64,000 nt of DNA from Flavobacteriales bacterium (GCA_021741075.1 JAIOYO010000009.1:1-64000), one strand, 5' to 3'; shown: positions 1 to 9,838, counted from the first letter of the stretch. The notes: generated by a model from the letters alone, not told the origin. Numbers and translations are program-made.

Positions 1-1
1 G

Positions 2-1582
2 AAGCTAGCAGAAATGGAGAAGGCTAGAATTGCCGCAGAAGAGGCAGCTAGACTGGCCGAAGCAGCTAAAATAAAAGAAGAAGAAAAGCGCTTGTTAGCT
101 GAAGAAAAATCTAAGCGTGATTCTGAGTTAGCCATAGCTAAGCAAGCCGAGGAATTGAGAAAATTAGAGGCTCAAAAAGCAAAAGACGAGGAGAAGCGCT
201 TAGCTGATGAATTGAAGGCTAAAGAGGCTGCTGAACTTGCAGCTGCTAAGGAGGAAGAAGCTAATCGTAAAGCTGATATCGATCGCTTAGCTGCCGAACA
301 GAAGGCTAAACAACAGGCTGAGCTAGCAGCTCAAAAAGTTGCAGAAGAGAAAGCTTTAGCTGAAAAGAAGCGACTAGCTGATGAAGCGAAAGCTGAGGAA
401 GAAGCGCGTAAAGTTGCCGAAGCAAAGGCTCAAGCGGATAAAGAGCGTGTAGAGGCAGAAGAAAAAGCGCGTAAAGAAGCTGAATTGGCTGCTGCCAAAG
501 CTGCTGAGGAAGAACGTAAAGTAGAAGAAAAGAGGCAAGCAGAACTTGCTAAGCAAAGAGCTGAGCAGGATGAAAAGCAACGCTTAGCCAATTACGAAAG
601 CCTCGTAATTAAAGGTGATGGAGCATATTCAAATAAAGAATATGAATTAGCGATGAAAAATTATCAAGATGCAAAACAATTGTATCCTGATAGTAAGGAT
701 TTGATGAAGAAAATGGGCGATACTGAAGTGCAGATAGATAGACTCGAGAAGGAACAAGCAGACAGACTGGCATTGGATCAAAAATTCAATGGTTTGTTGG
801 AGGAAGGAGAAAGTGCATTATCGGAGGAAAATTATAATGAGGCTTTACGAAAATTTGAAGAAGCTTCGGCTTTGAAGCCAAACGAGCAAGCGCCTAAGCA
901 AAAAATTAAGGACGCCAATAGCGCATTAGCACAACTTGCTTTAGCGGAGAAAGAAAAGCAAGCCAATGAACGGAAGTTTGTTCTCTTAATGCAAGAAGGC
1001 AATAGTGCTTTTTCATCCAACGACCTTGTAACTGCAAGAAGTAAGTATGAAGAAGCTAATAGTTTAAAGCCTCAAGATGACCAACCTAAATCTAAGTTGT
1101 TGGAAATAACCAATAAAGAGCAGGAGCTTGCATTGGCAGATATGGAGAAGAGGAAAAAAGAGGAAGAAGCCAAGAAAAAATTTGAAGAACAGCTTCGTCT
1201 AGACGAAGAAAAGAAAGCAAAAGAGCTTCAAGCGAGAATTGATGCGATTAATCAAGCAACATCCACGACTTCTACTAATGCTGACGAGGCACGTATTGAG
1301 AAATATGAACGATTAAAAGAAACTATTGAAAAGCTTGACATGAAAGCGGAAGAACAGCGTAAAGCCTTTCTATCTGAGCTAGCTAAAATCTATCCTCAAG
1401 GAATGACCAAGGAGCAGGTTGATGGCAAGAATTTTGTCCTGCTTCGTTATGTTATAAACGAAAATAACGTTGTAACTATTTACGAAAAAAAGACGTGGGA
1501 TTGGGGTGGAGTATTCTACTTTAAGGATTCAGACATTGCAATCACCGAAGCGATTTATAAACTAGAAATCGGTAAATATTAA
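2..1582 (+). CDS. Coiled-coil/TPR-like repeat protein (5' partial)
   Basis: The reading frame is open to the window edge, so the N-terminus is missing. Roughly the first 190 visible residues are almost entirely Ala, Glu, Lys, Arg and Leu in heptad-like order, predicting a long coiled coil or single alpha helix. Three related TPR-like units follow at about residues 196, 257 and 321 (counted from the ATG at 14), each with a G-x-x-A/ALSEENYNEA-type helix pair. A second Lys/Glu-rich stretch leads to a C-terminal globular domain (about residues 425-522) containing the motif KTWDWGGVFYF. The protein lies just upstream of the TPR-PD40 gene in the same direction, suggesting a shared envelope role. 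The function is unknown; TolA-like composition alone does not show a TolA role. Confidence 0.8.
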   Translation, partial: KLAEMEKARIAAEEAARLAEAAKIKEEEKRLLAEEKSKRDSELAIAKQAEELRKLEAQKAKDEEKRLADELKAKEAAELAAAKEEEANRKADIDRLAAEQKAKQQAELAAQKVAEEKALAEKKRLADEAKAEEEARKVAEAKAQADKERVEAEEKARKEAELAAAKAAEEERKVEEKRQAELAKQRAEQDEKQRLANYESLVIKGDGAYSNKEYELAMKNYQDAKQLYPDSKDLMKKMGDTEVQIDRLEKEQADRLALDQKFNGLLEEGESALSEENYNEALRKFEEASALKPNEQAPKQKIKDANSALAQLALAEKEKQANERKFVLLMQEGNSAFSSNDLVTARSKYEEANSLKPQDDQPKSKLLEITNKEQELALADMEKRKKEEEAKKKFEEQLRLDEEKKAKELQARIDAINQATSTTSTNADEARIEKYERLKETIEKLDMKAEEQRKAFLSELAKIYPQGMTKEQVDGKNFVLLRYVINENNVVTIYEKKTWDWGGVFYFKDSDIAITEAIYKLEIGKY

Positions 1583-1604
1583 TCAAGAAGTGGCTAGAGT
1601 TTCA

Positions 1605-3554
1605 ATGAAGGAAATGGTATGTTTTCAAAAAAATAAAACCACCTCTCTAATTTTATTATTCGTTTTTCTGATTGGCCCGTTCTTTCAACAAGGACACGCT
1701 CAAGACTTAGGTCTAGACGTAGAAGCCAAAGGCGCAACACCTGAAGCAAAAGCAAAAGGACTGTTTGATTTAGGCGATTATAAAAATGCTCAAATAGCTT
1801 ACACAGTATTGCTAGCTAAAGACCCAGAAAGTGCTTTCTTAAACTGGCAACTGGGACTTTGTCACTTATATCAAAACATAAGAAAAAGCACAGCTATTCC
1901 CTATTTGAGGAAGGTGGTGCGCAAAGACAAGTTTGATGATGAGGTTTTGTACGATCTCGGATTAGCATACATGTATAATGAGCAAATTGATAGTGCTTTG
2001 CTGTTTTTTAATCAGTACCGGGTCAAGATTTCGAAGCCAGAACGAATCATTGACGTAACTAGACAGATTGAGTTTTGTGAAAATGCAAGTAAATTCATGA
2101 AAACTCCTGTGAATGTTCGGTTTGAAAATCTTGGAGATGATGTCAATTCTGAGGGGCCAGACCTGCATCCATTTGTGCCGCTAGATGAGTCTTTCCTCGT
2201 TTTTAGTACCAAGCGAGACAAAGGCGTGGCAGGACAAAATATTGATTATGACGGCTATAAACCAGCCGATATTTTTTGGTGTCAAGTACGGAATGGGGAG
2301 TTCAGGAAAGCCAAAGGGGTTGGAATGACAATCAATACTGAATTCGTAGAAGAGTTTGTTGGAATGTCCGCCTATGGCGATCATATTTTTTACATGATTG
2401 ATAACATGGATGGGTTTGATGACGTCTGGTTGAGTGAGTTTACTGGGAGACGTTGGGAAAAAGGAAAAACCTTAGGAGAGTCAATAAATACTGACGAACC
2501 TGAATTATCAGCTACCTGTACTCCTGACGGCCAAACACTCTTTATTGCTCGACTACCGGTTGAGCAACCAGGATTTGGAGGCATAGATATTTTTATGGCT
2601 AAACTATTGCCTGGAGGATTTTGGTCAATTCCGGTAAATCTTGGACCAACCATCAATACGCAGTATGATGAGATGTATCCTGTGATTTCGGCTGATGGAA
2701 AAACACTTTATTTCGCATCTCAAGGTCACAGAAGTATGGGCGGATATGACGTTTATAAAAGTGAATGGAACGAGCAGTTTAGTCGCTGGGAACGCCCGGT
2801 AAACCTGGGGTATCCCATTAACACAACTATGGACAACTTTACTTACTGTCCTACCGACAATCCAAGACACGCATACACGGCCCAGCTCAGAAACGAAGGA
2901 TTCGGTGACCTTGATCTTTATCGCATCATTTTTAACGATGAGGAAGAGCAAATGACGGCCTTGGTAATAGAGTTAGAAACTATGTCGGGACCTGAAAAGG
3001 AAACGATTATATTTCATGAGTGGAAGAATACAGAAGATGGAAATATAAAGTGGTTCACGGATGAGTATCAACCGACCGACAAGCCAGAGTATCAGTTTGT
3101 AGAAACCAAGAATGTGGAAGTCAAAAATGGTGAGGCTTACGAAATAATTATTATTGGATCTTTTGACGGGGGTGAAGTTGCTAAATACACCCAACAGAAT
3201 TTTCCAAAATCAGGAACGTTTCAGTGGTACGATACAAGAGTGAAAAAAGTCGTAGTTCCTTCCAAAAAGTTTGAACCAAAGGTTTCTTCCATCAAAGGGC
3301 AAACTAAATTAGAGATAACCGCAACGGTTACAGACCAAGCTGGGGAAATGATTGGAACGTATCTTCCAAATTATAACTCGGGAAAATTGGTGGCTGTTTT
3401 AATGCCAGGACAGACTTATGAAATGACTATTGAAGCATCTGGCTTTCAGCCAATAAAGGAAAAATTCAACATCATGAGTTTGGGAGATTATCAGAAGATA
3501 ATAAATAGGAAATTGACGCTTATTGAAAACGGATTGGAAGCGCCTTCCAAGTAA
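1605..3554 (+). CDS. TPR and PD40 beta-propeller protein, PorE-like
   Basis: A hydrophobic signal peptide (SLILLFVFLIGPFF, cleavage probably near HAQ) is followed by TPR-like helices (about residues 40-165). A PD40/WD40-like propeller follows, with repeated DIF/DVY blades and motifs such as PVISADGKTLYFAS and GGYDVYKSEW. The C-terminal ~100 residues resemble a carboxypeptidase-regulatory-like beta-sandwich. This order matches Bacteroidota periplasmic proteins such as PorE of the type IX secretion system, but the terminal OmpA peptidoglycan-binding domain is absent. A GTG at 1590 and an ATG at 1614 are alternative starts; ATG 1605 was chosen because it leaves a normal signal-peptide n-region. 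It sits about 20 bp after the coiled-coil gene. The family is fairly sure; the exact role is not. Confidence 0.8.
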   Translation: MKEMVCFQKNKTTSLILLFVFLIGPFFQQGHAQDLGLDVEAKGATPEAKAKGLFDLGDYKNAQIAYTVLLAKDPESAFLNWQLGLCHLYQNIRKSTAIPYLRKVVRKDKFDDEVLYDLGLAYMYNEQIDSALLFFNQYRVKISKPERIIDVTRQIEFCENASKFMKTPVNVRFENLGDDVNSEGPDLHPFVPLDESFLVFSTKRDKGVAGQNIDYDGYKPADIFWCQVRNGEFRKAKGVGMTINTEFVEEFVGMSAYGDHIFYMIDNMDGFDDVWLSEFTGRRWEKGKTLGESINTDEPELSATCTPDGQTLFIARLPVEQPGFGGIDIFMAKLLPGGFWSIPVNLGPTINTQYDEMYPVISADGKTLYFASQGHRSMGGYDVYKSEWNEQFSRWERPVNLGYPINTTMDNFTYCPTDNPRHAYTAQLRNEGFGDLDLYRIIFNDEEEQMTALVIELETMSGPEKETIIFHEWKNTEDGNIKWFTDEYQPTDKPEYQFVETKNVEVKNGEAYEIIIIGSFDGGEVAKYTQQNFPKSGTFQWYDTRVKKVVVPSKKFEPKVSSIKGQTKLEITATVTDQAGEMIGTYLPNYNSGKLVAVLMPGQTYEMTIEASGFQPIKEKFNIMSLGDYQKIINRKLTLIENGLEAPSK

Positions 3555-3559
3555 ATCGT

Positions 3560-4333
3560 ATGCTCGAACTCAAAAAACCGCTTGCCTTCTTCGACCTTGA
3601 AACCACTGGGGTTAATGTTGCCGAAGACAGGATTGTAGAAATTTCCATCATCAAACTTAATCCCGATGGTTCGGAAGAAGTGCTTACAGAACTTGTAAAT
3701 CCTGGAATGCCAATCCCGAAGGAAAGTTCGGAAGTGCACGGAATTACAGACGAAAAAGTAGCAGACAAACCTTCGTTCAAAGAACTAGCACCGAAAATCA
3801 AATCATTCATTGGCAATTCAGACCTGTCAGGCTACAACTGCCTGAAGTTTGATGTTCCGTTAATGGTCGAGGAGTTTCTACGTAATGAAGTCGATTTTGA
3901 AATGAAAGGCCGCAAGGTGGTGGATGTTCAGAACATTTTCCACAAAATGGAACAACGGACCTTGGTTGCGGCCTATAAATTTTATTGTAATGGCGATTTG
4001 ACCAACGCACATAGTGCCGAGGCTGATACGCGTGCCACTATGGAAGTGCTTTTAGCTCAGGTGGATAAATATGATGAGTTGGATGGCGATGTGCAGATGT
4101 TGCACGAGTTTTCGAGAAGAGGAAAAGCAGTAGATTTTGCAGGTCATATAATCGAAAATGATGAAGGAATTCCGGTTTTCAATTTTGGGAAAAACAAAGG
4201 AATTTCTGTTGTGGATGTTTTCAAAAAACAACCCGGTTATTATTCGTGGATGATGGATGCCCAATTTCCGAGCTACACGAAAAAGGTTTTAACCGAAATT
4301 CGTGTTGACGCATTCAATAAAGGTCTATTATGA
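3560..4333 (+). CDS. DEDDh 3'-5' exonuclease (DnaQ-like)
   Basis: The DnaQ/RNase T-fold exonuclease hydrolyses DNA or RNA from the 3' end with two metal ions. The five catalytic residues are visible: D12 and E14 in FFDLETTG, D98 in NCLKFD, and H151 and D156 in HSAEAD, which makes it the DEDDh type. A C-terminal segment (about residues 200-257) with FGKNKGISVVDVF and GYYSWMMD resembles the small domain at the end of exodeoxyribonuclease X-like proteins. It may act as polymerase III epsilon or as a repair exonuclease; this cannot be decided here. The last four bases overlap the start of the following FAH gene, so the two are probably co-transcribed. Confidence 0.85.
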   Translation: MLELKKPLAFFDLETTGVNVAEDRIVEISIIKLNPDGSEEVLTELVNPGMPIPKESSEVHGITDEKVADKPSFKELAPKIKSFIGNSDLSGYNCLKFDVPLMVEEFLRNEVDFEMKGRKVVDVQNIFHKMEQRTLVAAYKFYCNGDLTNAHSAEADTRATMEVLLAQVDKYDELDGDVQMLHEFSRRGKAVDFAGHIIENDEGIPVFNFGKNKGISVVDVFKKQPGYYSWMMDAQFPSYTKKVLTEIRVDAFNKGLL

Positions 4334-4941
4334 AAATCGTTTGCATTGGCCGCAACTATGCCGAACATGCCAAGGAACTGAACAATCCTGTTCCAACAGA
4401 GCCGCTTTTTTTTATCAAACCCGATTCGGCAGTTCTCCTGAACAACGATGATTTCTACCTACCCGATTTCTCGAATGACGTGCATTATGAAGCTGAGATT
4501 TTTGTGAAGATTCATAAGAAAGGAAAAAACATTCAGGAGAAATTTGCGCCCAGCTATTACAAGGAAATCGGAATAGGTATTGACATCACAGCTCGCGACA
4601 TTCAGCAGAAATGCAAGGAAAAAGGCCTGCCATGGGAAAAGGCGAAAGCCTTTGATGGCTCCGCGCCAATGAGTAAAACCTTACCACTTTCAGATTTTCA
4701 AGATTTAAATGCAATCAACTTTGAACTGCACATCAACGGAAAAGTGGTTCAAAAAGGTTTTACTGGTGATATGATCTTCAACGTGAATCAGATTATTGCC
4801 GAGGCCTCGAAATATTTCATGTTCAAGATCGGGGATGTGATTTTCACAGGAACACCAGCTGGGGTTGGAAAACTCAACGCTGGCGACCATCTCGAAGCCT
4901 ACATTGAAGGCAAGAAAATGATGGATTTTAAGGTGAAGTAA
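4330..4941 (+). CDS. Fumarylacetoacetate hydrolase family protein
   Basis: At 203 residues this is a short stand-alone FAH-fold enzyme, the group that includes acylpyruvases, oxaloacetate decarboxylases and 2-hydroxyhepta-diene-dioate isomerases. Family landmarks are an N-terminal [12 protein letters not shown], the metal-site stretch [17 protein letters not shown], the FDGSAP stretch, and the C-terminal FTGTPAGVG with a closing GD. The metal-binding Glu-Glu-Asp set appears intact. The gene begins inside the last codons of the exonuclease (ATGA-type overlap) and ends 58 bp before aroC. The substrate cannot be read from the sequence; oxaloacetate tautomerase/decarboxylase or acylpyruvase activity is most likely for this size. 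Confidence 0.85.
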   Translation: MKIVCIGRNYAEHAKELNNPVPTEPLFFIKPDSAVLLNNDDFYLPDFSNDVHYEAEIFVKIHKKGKNIQEKFAPSYYKEIGIGIDITARDIQQKCKEKGLPWEKAKAFDGSAPMSKTLPLSDFQDLNAINFELHINGKVVQKGFTGDMIFNVNQIIAEASKYFMFKIGDVIFTGTPAGVGKLNAGDHLEAYIEGKKMMDFKVK

Positions 4942-4999
4942 CCGCTTCATATCTTCATTTTACCCTTTTCATTTTCTCTTCAATTACCTTAGCACCGCA

Positions 5000-6082
5000 A
5001 TGGCAGGAAACTCATTCGGTAAACTTTTTAGGATAACCACTTTTGGCGAAAGCCACGGAGCGGCAATTGGTGTGGTCATCGATGGTTTTCCATCGGGCAT
5101 TGAAATCAACGAAACGTTAATAAATCAAGACCTTCAACGCAGAAAACCCGGGCAATCAAAACTGACCACGCAACGGAAGGAGAACGAGGAATTTCAGATT
5201 CTTTCAGGTGTGTTTGAAGGAAAATCACTTGGGACACCCATTGCCGTTACAATTCTAAACGCGGATGCGCGTTCAAAAGACTATGAGCACCTCAAAGAAA
5301 CGTTTCGTCCTAGCCACGCTGATTTCACTTATGAGGCAAAATACGGCCATCGCGATTATCGAGGTGGCGGGCGCTCATCGGCTCGCGAAACTGCTGCGCG
5401 TGTCGTGGCTGGCGCCTTTGCTAAAATGCTACTTCAGCAAGTGGGAATTGAGATTGTTGCCTACGTTTCTTCAGTTGCCGATGTCGGTGCAACGGTCAGT
5501 GATCAAACGGTTTGTTTAGCGGATGTAGAGAAAAGTTTGGTTCGTTGTCCAGACGAAAATGCATCTTCTGAGATGGAAAAACGAATTGATTCTGTTCGGA
5601 AAGATGGAGATACGCTTGGTGGAATAGTTAGGTGTGTTGCCAGAAATGTTCCCGCGGGATTGGGCGAGCCTGTGTTCGATAAACTTCATGCAGAACTTGG
5701 CAAAGCCATGCTCAGTATCAATGCCGTGAAAGGTTTTGAGATTGGCTCGGGCTTCGCTTCAACCAAAATGAGAGGTTCAGAGCACAACGATGTTTTTAGT
5801 TCAGAAGGAGGAAAAATCATTACTGAAACCAATAATAGCGGAGGAATTCAAGGTGGTATTTCCAACGGAATGAACATCACGTTTAACGTGGCGTTCAAAC
5901 CTGTTGCAACCATTATGCAAGCACAAACCAGTGTTAATAAAGACGGAGATGAAGTCACCTTGGAAGGCAAAGGTCGTCACGATCCTTGCGTTGTTCCACG
6001 TGCGGTGCCCATCGTTGAAGCAATGACAGCCATCGTTTTGGCCGATTATTATTTGAGAAATAAAACCCAGCAAGTCGGTTAA
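5000..6082 (+). CDS. aroC: Chorismate synthase
   Basis: Catalyses the last common step of aromatic biosynthesis, converting EPSP to chorismate with reduced FMN. The N-terminal signature [15 protein letters not shown], the basic motif [16 protein letters not shown], and the C-terminal [18 protein letters not shown] are all present. The length (360 residues) matches the family. It is the first gene of a four-gene shikimate operon; its TAA overlaps the next ATG by one base. A start at 5000 gives the canonical N-terminus ([10 protein letters not shown]). No anomaly was seen. Confidence 0.97.
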   Translation: MAGNSFGKLFRITTFGESHGAAIGVVIDGFPSGIEINETLINQDLQRRKPGQSKLTTQRKENEEFQILSGVFEGKSLGTPIAVTILNADARSKDYEHLKETFRPSHADFTYEAKYGHRDYRGGGRSSARETAARVVAGAFAKMLLQQVGIEIVAYVSSVADVGATVSDQTVCLADVEKSLVRCPDENASSEMEKRIDSVRKDGDTLGGIVRCVARNVPAGLGEPVFDKLHAELGKAMLSINAVKGFEIGSGFASTKMRGSEHNDVFSSEGGKIITETNNSGGIQGGISNGMNITFNVAFKPVATIMQAQTSVNKDGDEVTLEGKGRHDPCVVPRAVPIVEAMTAIVLADYYLRNKTQQVG

Positions 6083-7152
6083 TGGAATTCAGAAGAATAG
6101 ACCGACCGTTTGTGATTGCAGGACCCTGCAGCGCTGAAACACGTCAGCAAGTGTTAGAAACAGCAGAAGGATTAAAAGCCACAAACGTAGATTTATTGCG
6201 AGCAGGCGTTTGGAAACCACGCACGCGTCCAGGGAATTTTGAAGGAGTAGGAGAGGAGGGAATCGAATGGCTGAAGGAAGCTGGAAATGCCATTGGAAAG
6301 CCAATTTCGGTTGAAGTAGCCAATACGAATCATGTAGAATTGGCCTTGAAAGGCGGAGTTGATGTGCTTTGGATTGGAGCAAGGACAACAGTTAATCCAT
6401 TTATGGTGCAAGAAATTGCAGATGCGTTGAAGGGAACGAATGTTCCTGTGCTGGTCAAGAATCCTGTCAATCCTGATGTTGAACTGTGGATTGGTGCCAT
6501 CGAACGGTTTCAATCAGTAGGATTGACGAATTTGGGAGCCATCCATCGCGGATTTTCCACTTTTCAAAAATCACCTTTCAGGAACAGCCCGAATTGGAAT
6601 ATTCCTATTGAATTGAAGCGAAGACTGCCCGATTTACCCATTATTTGCGACCCAAGTCACATTTGCGGAAGTCGCGAATTACTGGCCGAAGTGGCACAAA
6701 AAGCCATCGACCTAAATATGGATGGCTTGATGCTAGAAACGCACCGAAATCCTGACAAAGCTTGGAGCGATGCGGCTCAGCAAATCACCCCGGTTCAACT
6801 TCAAAACATCCTATCAGAACTTGTTTGGCGAAGTCCGAATTCGCCCGATCTTGAAGTAAAGGCAAAACTCGAAGAGTTGAGAGCCACCATTGATGGACTT
6901 GACCGCGATATTCTCGATTTACTCATTGAGCGATTGTCTGTCTCTCGCAGTATTGGCGAATACAAACGCAATCACAATATAACCATTCTCCAACATCAGC
7001 GTTGGAATGAGATTCTGCACGACCGCGAAGCGCACATTCAAGGAAAGGAACTTTCGTTACGGTTTCTTCACAAATTCTTGGAGGCCATTCACGAAGAAAG
7101 TATTCAGCAGCAAACTCAGGTTATGAATGCTAAAACAACGGGAAGCAAATGA
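6082..7152 (+). CDS. Bifunctional DAHP synthase / chorismate mutase (type II)
   Basis: Two domains are fused. Residues 1-255 form a DAHP synthase of the KDO8PS-like (AroAI-beta/AroF of Gram-positives) type, with AGPCSAET, KPRTRPGNFEG, KNPVNPD, GAIHRGFS and DPSHICG. Residues about 260-350 form an all-helical AroQ chorismate mutase with LRATIDGLDRDILDLL, a conserved Arg/Lys series and QHQRWNEI. The protein would condense PEP with erythrose-4-phosphate at the pathway entry and also convert chorismate to prephenate, so the mutase domain may serve as a feedback sensor. This fusion order is typical of Bacteroidota. It lies between aroC and aroB with 1- and 4-base overlaps, implying translational coupling. 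Confidence 0.95.
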   Translation: MEFRRIDRPFVIAGPCSAETRQQVLETAEGLKATNVDLLRAGVWKPRTRPGNFEGVGEEGIEWLKEAGNAIGKPISVEVANTNHVELALKGGVDVLWIGARTTVNPFMVQEIADALKGTNVPVLVKNPVNPDVELWIGAIERFQSVGLTNLGAIHRGFSTFQKSPFRNSPNWNIPIELKRRLPDLPIICDPSHICGSRELLAEVAQKAIDLNMDGLMLETHRNPDKAWSDAAQQITPVQLQNILSELVWRSPNSPDLEVKAKLEELRATIDGLDRDILDLLIERLSVSRSIGEYKRNHNITILQHQRWNEILHDREAHIQGKELSLRFLHKFLEAIHEESIQQQTQVMNAKTTGSK

Positions 7153-8162
7153 GTCCCGTTTATTTCAAAGAACAAGGCTGGCGATTTTTACACGACCTGC
7201 TTGCTACTGAAAAGGCAATCATACTCTGCGATTCAAATACCAAGCAATGTTTGGAGTATTTGAATGTGGCGTGCCCCAAAACCGTGGATTTACCGGTGAT
7301 AGAAATGCCAGCTGGCGAGCGGAATAAAACTTTGAAAATCTGCGAAATGGTTTGGTATCAGCTTACTGACCATGGCGCAGACAGAAATACAGTATTGCTA
7401 AACGTGGGCGGTGGAGTTGTTACCGATTTGGGCGGTTTTGTGGCCTCCACCTTCATGCGCGGTATTCGGTTGGTCAACATTCCAACTTCACTTTTAGGAA
7501 TGGTGGATGCCGCTATTGGCGGTAAAACAGGCATTGATTTCGGTGGATTGAAGAACATGGTCGGAACTTTTTCGCAGCCAGAGACCGTGCTAATCGATTC
7601 CAATTTTCTAAAAACCTTAGCATCTCGGCACTACCGAAATGGTTTGGCGGAGGTGCTGAAGCATGCCTTTATTTCTGACAGCTCCATTCTGGATTTGATG
7701 GAGGCAAATGAGGATGAACTCATTTCGCGCTCCGTTCAGGTGAAGATGGATGTAGTGCTACGTGATGAGTTTGAAGCAGGCGAGCGGAAGAAATTGAACT
7801 TCGGTCATACGATCGGACATGCCATAGAAAGTCACCTTTTGGATTCTGAGCAAGCAGTTTTGCATGGCGAAGCGATTGCGGCTGGAATGATCATGGAATC
7901 GTGGCTGTCGCAGAAAATAGTTGGGTTGTCTGAGGCCGAACTGAATTCGATCTGTGTGGCGGTAGATTCCGTTTTCTCAAGAATTGCCATTTCAGAATCG
8001 GATTGGGAAGCAATCAAGAAGTTGTTGGTTTACGATAAGAAGAACCGTGATGGCCAAGTTCAATTTGTGCTTATCAAAAGCATTGGAACAGCCATTATCG
8101 ATCAGCCTGTGTCGGAAACGCTTCTTGATGAAGCTTGGAAATTCTATCTGAACCAAGCATGA
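7149..8162 (+). CDS. aroB: 3-dehydroquinate synthase
   Basis: Converts DAHP to 3-dehydroquinate, using NAD and a divalent metal. The nucleotide-binding GGGVVTDLGGFVAST, the IPTSLLGMVDAAIGGKTGID block, the metal-ligand region LAEVLKHAF and the His-rich NFGHTIGHAIE are all intact. The length (337 residues) is slightly short for the family (about 350), mainly at the N-terminus; the start at 7149 overlaps the TGA of the previous gene (ATGA), which supports it. Third gene of the shikimate operon. aroD, aroE and aroK are not in the window. Confidence 0.96.
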   Translation: MSPVYFKEQGWRFLHDLLATEKAIILCDSNTKQCLEYLNVACPKTVDLPVIEMPAGERNKTLKICEMVWYQLTDHGADRNTVLLNVGGGVVTDLGGFVASTFMRGIRLVNIPTSLLGMVDAAIGGKTGIDFGGLKNMVGTFSQPETVLIDSNFLKTLASRHYRNGLAEVLKHAFISDSSILDLMEANEDELISRSVQVKMDVVLRDEFEAGERKKLNFGHTIGHAIESHLLDSEQAVLHGEAIAAGMIMESWLSQKIVGLSEAELNSICVAVDSVFSRIAISESDWEAIKKLLVYDKKNRDGQVQFVLIKSIGTAIIDQPVSETLLDEAWKFYLNQA

Positions 8163-9370
8163 AATTGCTTGCGCCAGATGGGCCGCTGATCGGGGAAGTT
8201 GAGCTTCCGATCTCAAAAAGCATCGCCAATCGCTATCAGATCATCGGGGCTTTGGCCCAACAAGAGATGCCGCTGCCGAGTTCGGTACCAGAAGATGTAA
8301 AGGTGCTTCGCGAAGCCCTGAATTCAGACGCGGCTGAGATTAACATTGGAATGGCCGGCACCGCCATGCGTTTTCTCACGGCATTCTACTCCGTTCAAGA
8401 AGGAAAAACCGTGGTTCTTACTGGAGATGAGCGAATGAAGCAACGGCCCATTTCTGAGCTGGTAAGGGTGCTTCGCGAACTTGGGGCTGAGATTGAGTAT
8501 TTGGAAAACGATGGATTTCCGCCACTAAGAATCACAGGAAGAAAACTGAAAGGCAGTCGAGTTGAAATTTCAGCTACGGTCAGCAGTCAGTTCGTTTCAG
8601 CATTGATGATGATCGGTCCGATGATGGAGAATCGACTTGAAATTAAGTTGGACGGGAAAGTGCTTTCGCGACCATACATTGAACTTACGGCCAATTGCAT
8701 GCGCCAGTGCGGAATTAAAGTTCAATTTCAAGGAAACACCATAAATATACCAACAGGGAATTATCAGATTCCAAACTTGGTAATGGAGGCAGATTGGAGC
8801 GCAGCATCCTATTTCTATGCACTTGCTGCAGCAAAACCAAACACAAAGCTCTTGCTCAGAGGATTGAGTTTGAATTCCGCGCAAGGCGATTCAGTTTTAA
8901 TTGATTGGTTCGAGAAAATGGGTGTTTCATCCACTCAGAAAGAGAATGGAGTAGAGGTCTGCTCTTCATCTAAAATTGACTTTCCATTTGAATTGGACTT
9001 CACGGCCAATCCTGATCTCGCTCAGACCTTCGCGTTTTTGGCCGCTGCGCTTGGAAAAGAACTCAAACTGACAGGATTGGACAATCTCCGATTGAAAGAA
9101 ACCGATCGAGTGGCCGCACTCAAAACCGAATTGGAAAAGCTGGGTGTTTCCGCTTGGGTTGAAGAAAATATGATGACGATTTCAGGTTCAATTGCCGTTG
9201 AAAGTGCCAATATCAAAACCTACAATGATCACCGCATGGCGATGGCAGCAACCGTAGGGGCGTATGGAAATACGCCCGACATCAATATTGAAAACCCACA
9301 AGTGGTTGAAAAAAGCTTTCCTACCTTTTGGGCGGAATTACAAAACCTAGGATTTAAACAGATTGAATAA
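8159..9370 (+). CDS. aroA: 3-phosphoshikimate 1-carboxyvinyltransferase (EPSP synthase)
   Basis: Transfers the enolpyruvyl group of PEP to shikimate-3-phosphate. Seen are the SKSIANRYQII substrate-binding Lys/Arg segment, the GMAGTAMRF loop, TVSSQFVSALMM, NPDLAQTFAFLA, LRLKETDRV and DHRMAMA. The PEP-loop reads GMAGTAMRF where the E. coli-type enzyme has GNAGTAMRP, so positions equivalent to Asn94 and Pro101 differ; from memory, related Bacteroidota enzymes vary here too. The ATG at 8159 (overlapping the aroB TGA) is preferred over an upstream TTG at 8135 because it starts directly before the first strand (MKLLAPDG). About 403 residues. The DUF4442 gene follows without a gap. Confidence 0.95.
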   Translation: MKLLAPDGPLIGEVELPISKSIANRYQIIGALAQQEMPLPSSVPEDVKVLREALNSDAAEINIGMAGTAMRFLTAFYSVQEGKTVVLTGDERMKQRPISELVRVLRELGAEIEYLENDGFPPLRITGRKLKGSRVEISATVSSQFVSALMMIGPMMENRLEIKLDGKVLSRPYIELTANCMRQCGIKVQFQGNTINIPTGNYQIPNLVMEADWSAASYFYALAAAKPNTKLLLRGLSLNSAQGDSVLIDWFEKMGVSSTQKENGVEVCSSSKIDFPFELDFTANPDLAQTFAFLAAALGKELKLTGLDNLRLKETDRVAALKTELEKLGVSAWVEENMMTISGSIAVESANIKTYNDHRMAMAATVGAYGNTPDINIENPQVVEKSFPTFWAELQNLGFKQIE

Positions 9371-9838
9371 ATGGGAAATCGAATTCTTGATACGCAAGAG
9401 AAATTGAAAAAAGTGCCTTTTGGGAATCGAATATTCTCTGGAATCCTCGCACGTTTTGCTCCTTATTTCACCACCATCAAACCACAGGTAATTGAGCTTC
9501 GACCCAATTACATGAAGGCTTCCATGAAGAAGCGCAGAGCGGTTCACAATCACTTGAAAACTGTTCATGCCATTGCCATGTGCAACCTCTGCGAATTCAC
9601 GGGCGGTATTCTCATGGAAGCAACCATTCCCAAACACAGAAGATGGATTCCCGTGGCGATGACGGTGAATTATGTGAAAAAGGCCCAGACCGACCTGACC
9701 GCCACTTGCGACCTGAGTTCTGTCAATTGGGAAACCTGCGATGAGGTGATTTGCCATGTTTCGGTACGAGATGCTTCTGACGTGGAAGTGATGAATGCGG
9801 CCATTACCATGAAGGTTTCAGATAAACCAAAGAAGTAG
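9371..9838 (+). CDS. DUF4442 hotdog-fold protein
   Basis: A 155-residue protein resembling the DUF4442 family of thioesterase-like hotdog proteins: NHLKTVHAIAMCNLCE fits the helix of the hotdog fold with its G-x-L-M-E continuation, and MTVNYVKKAQTDLTA the following strand. The family is thought to act on acyl-CoA or acyl-ACP thioesters, but no substrate is established. The ATG directly abuts the aroA stop, so it is probably expressed with the aromatic operon, although a link to that pathway is not evident. Its TAG stop is the TAG inside the GTAGAGAC palindrome. Confidence 0.8.
   Translation: MGNRILDTQEKLKKVPFGNRIFSGILARFAPYFTTIKPQVIELRPNYMKASMKKRRAVHNHLKTVHAIAMCNLCEFTGGILMEATIPKHRRWIPVAMTVNYVKKAQTDLTATCDLSSVNWETCDEVICHVSVRDASDVEVMNAAITMKVSDKPKK

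Noticed and set aside
2390..2951. Minus-strand open frames opposite the PD40 gene
   Set aside because: They have no recognisable domain and lie wholly within a well-supported gene with clear repeats; their composition is that of a shadow frame.
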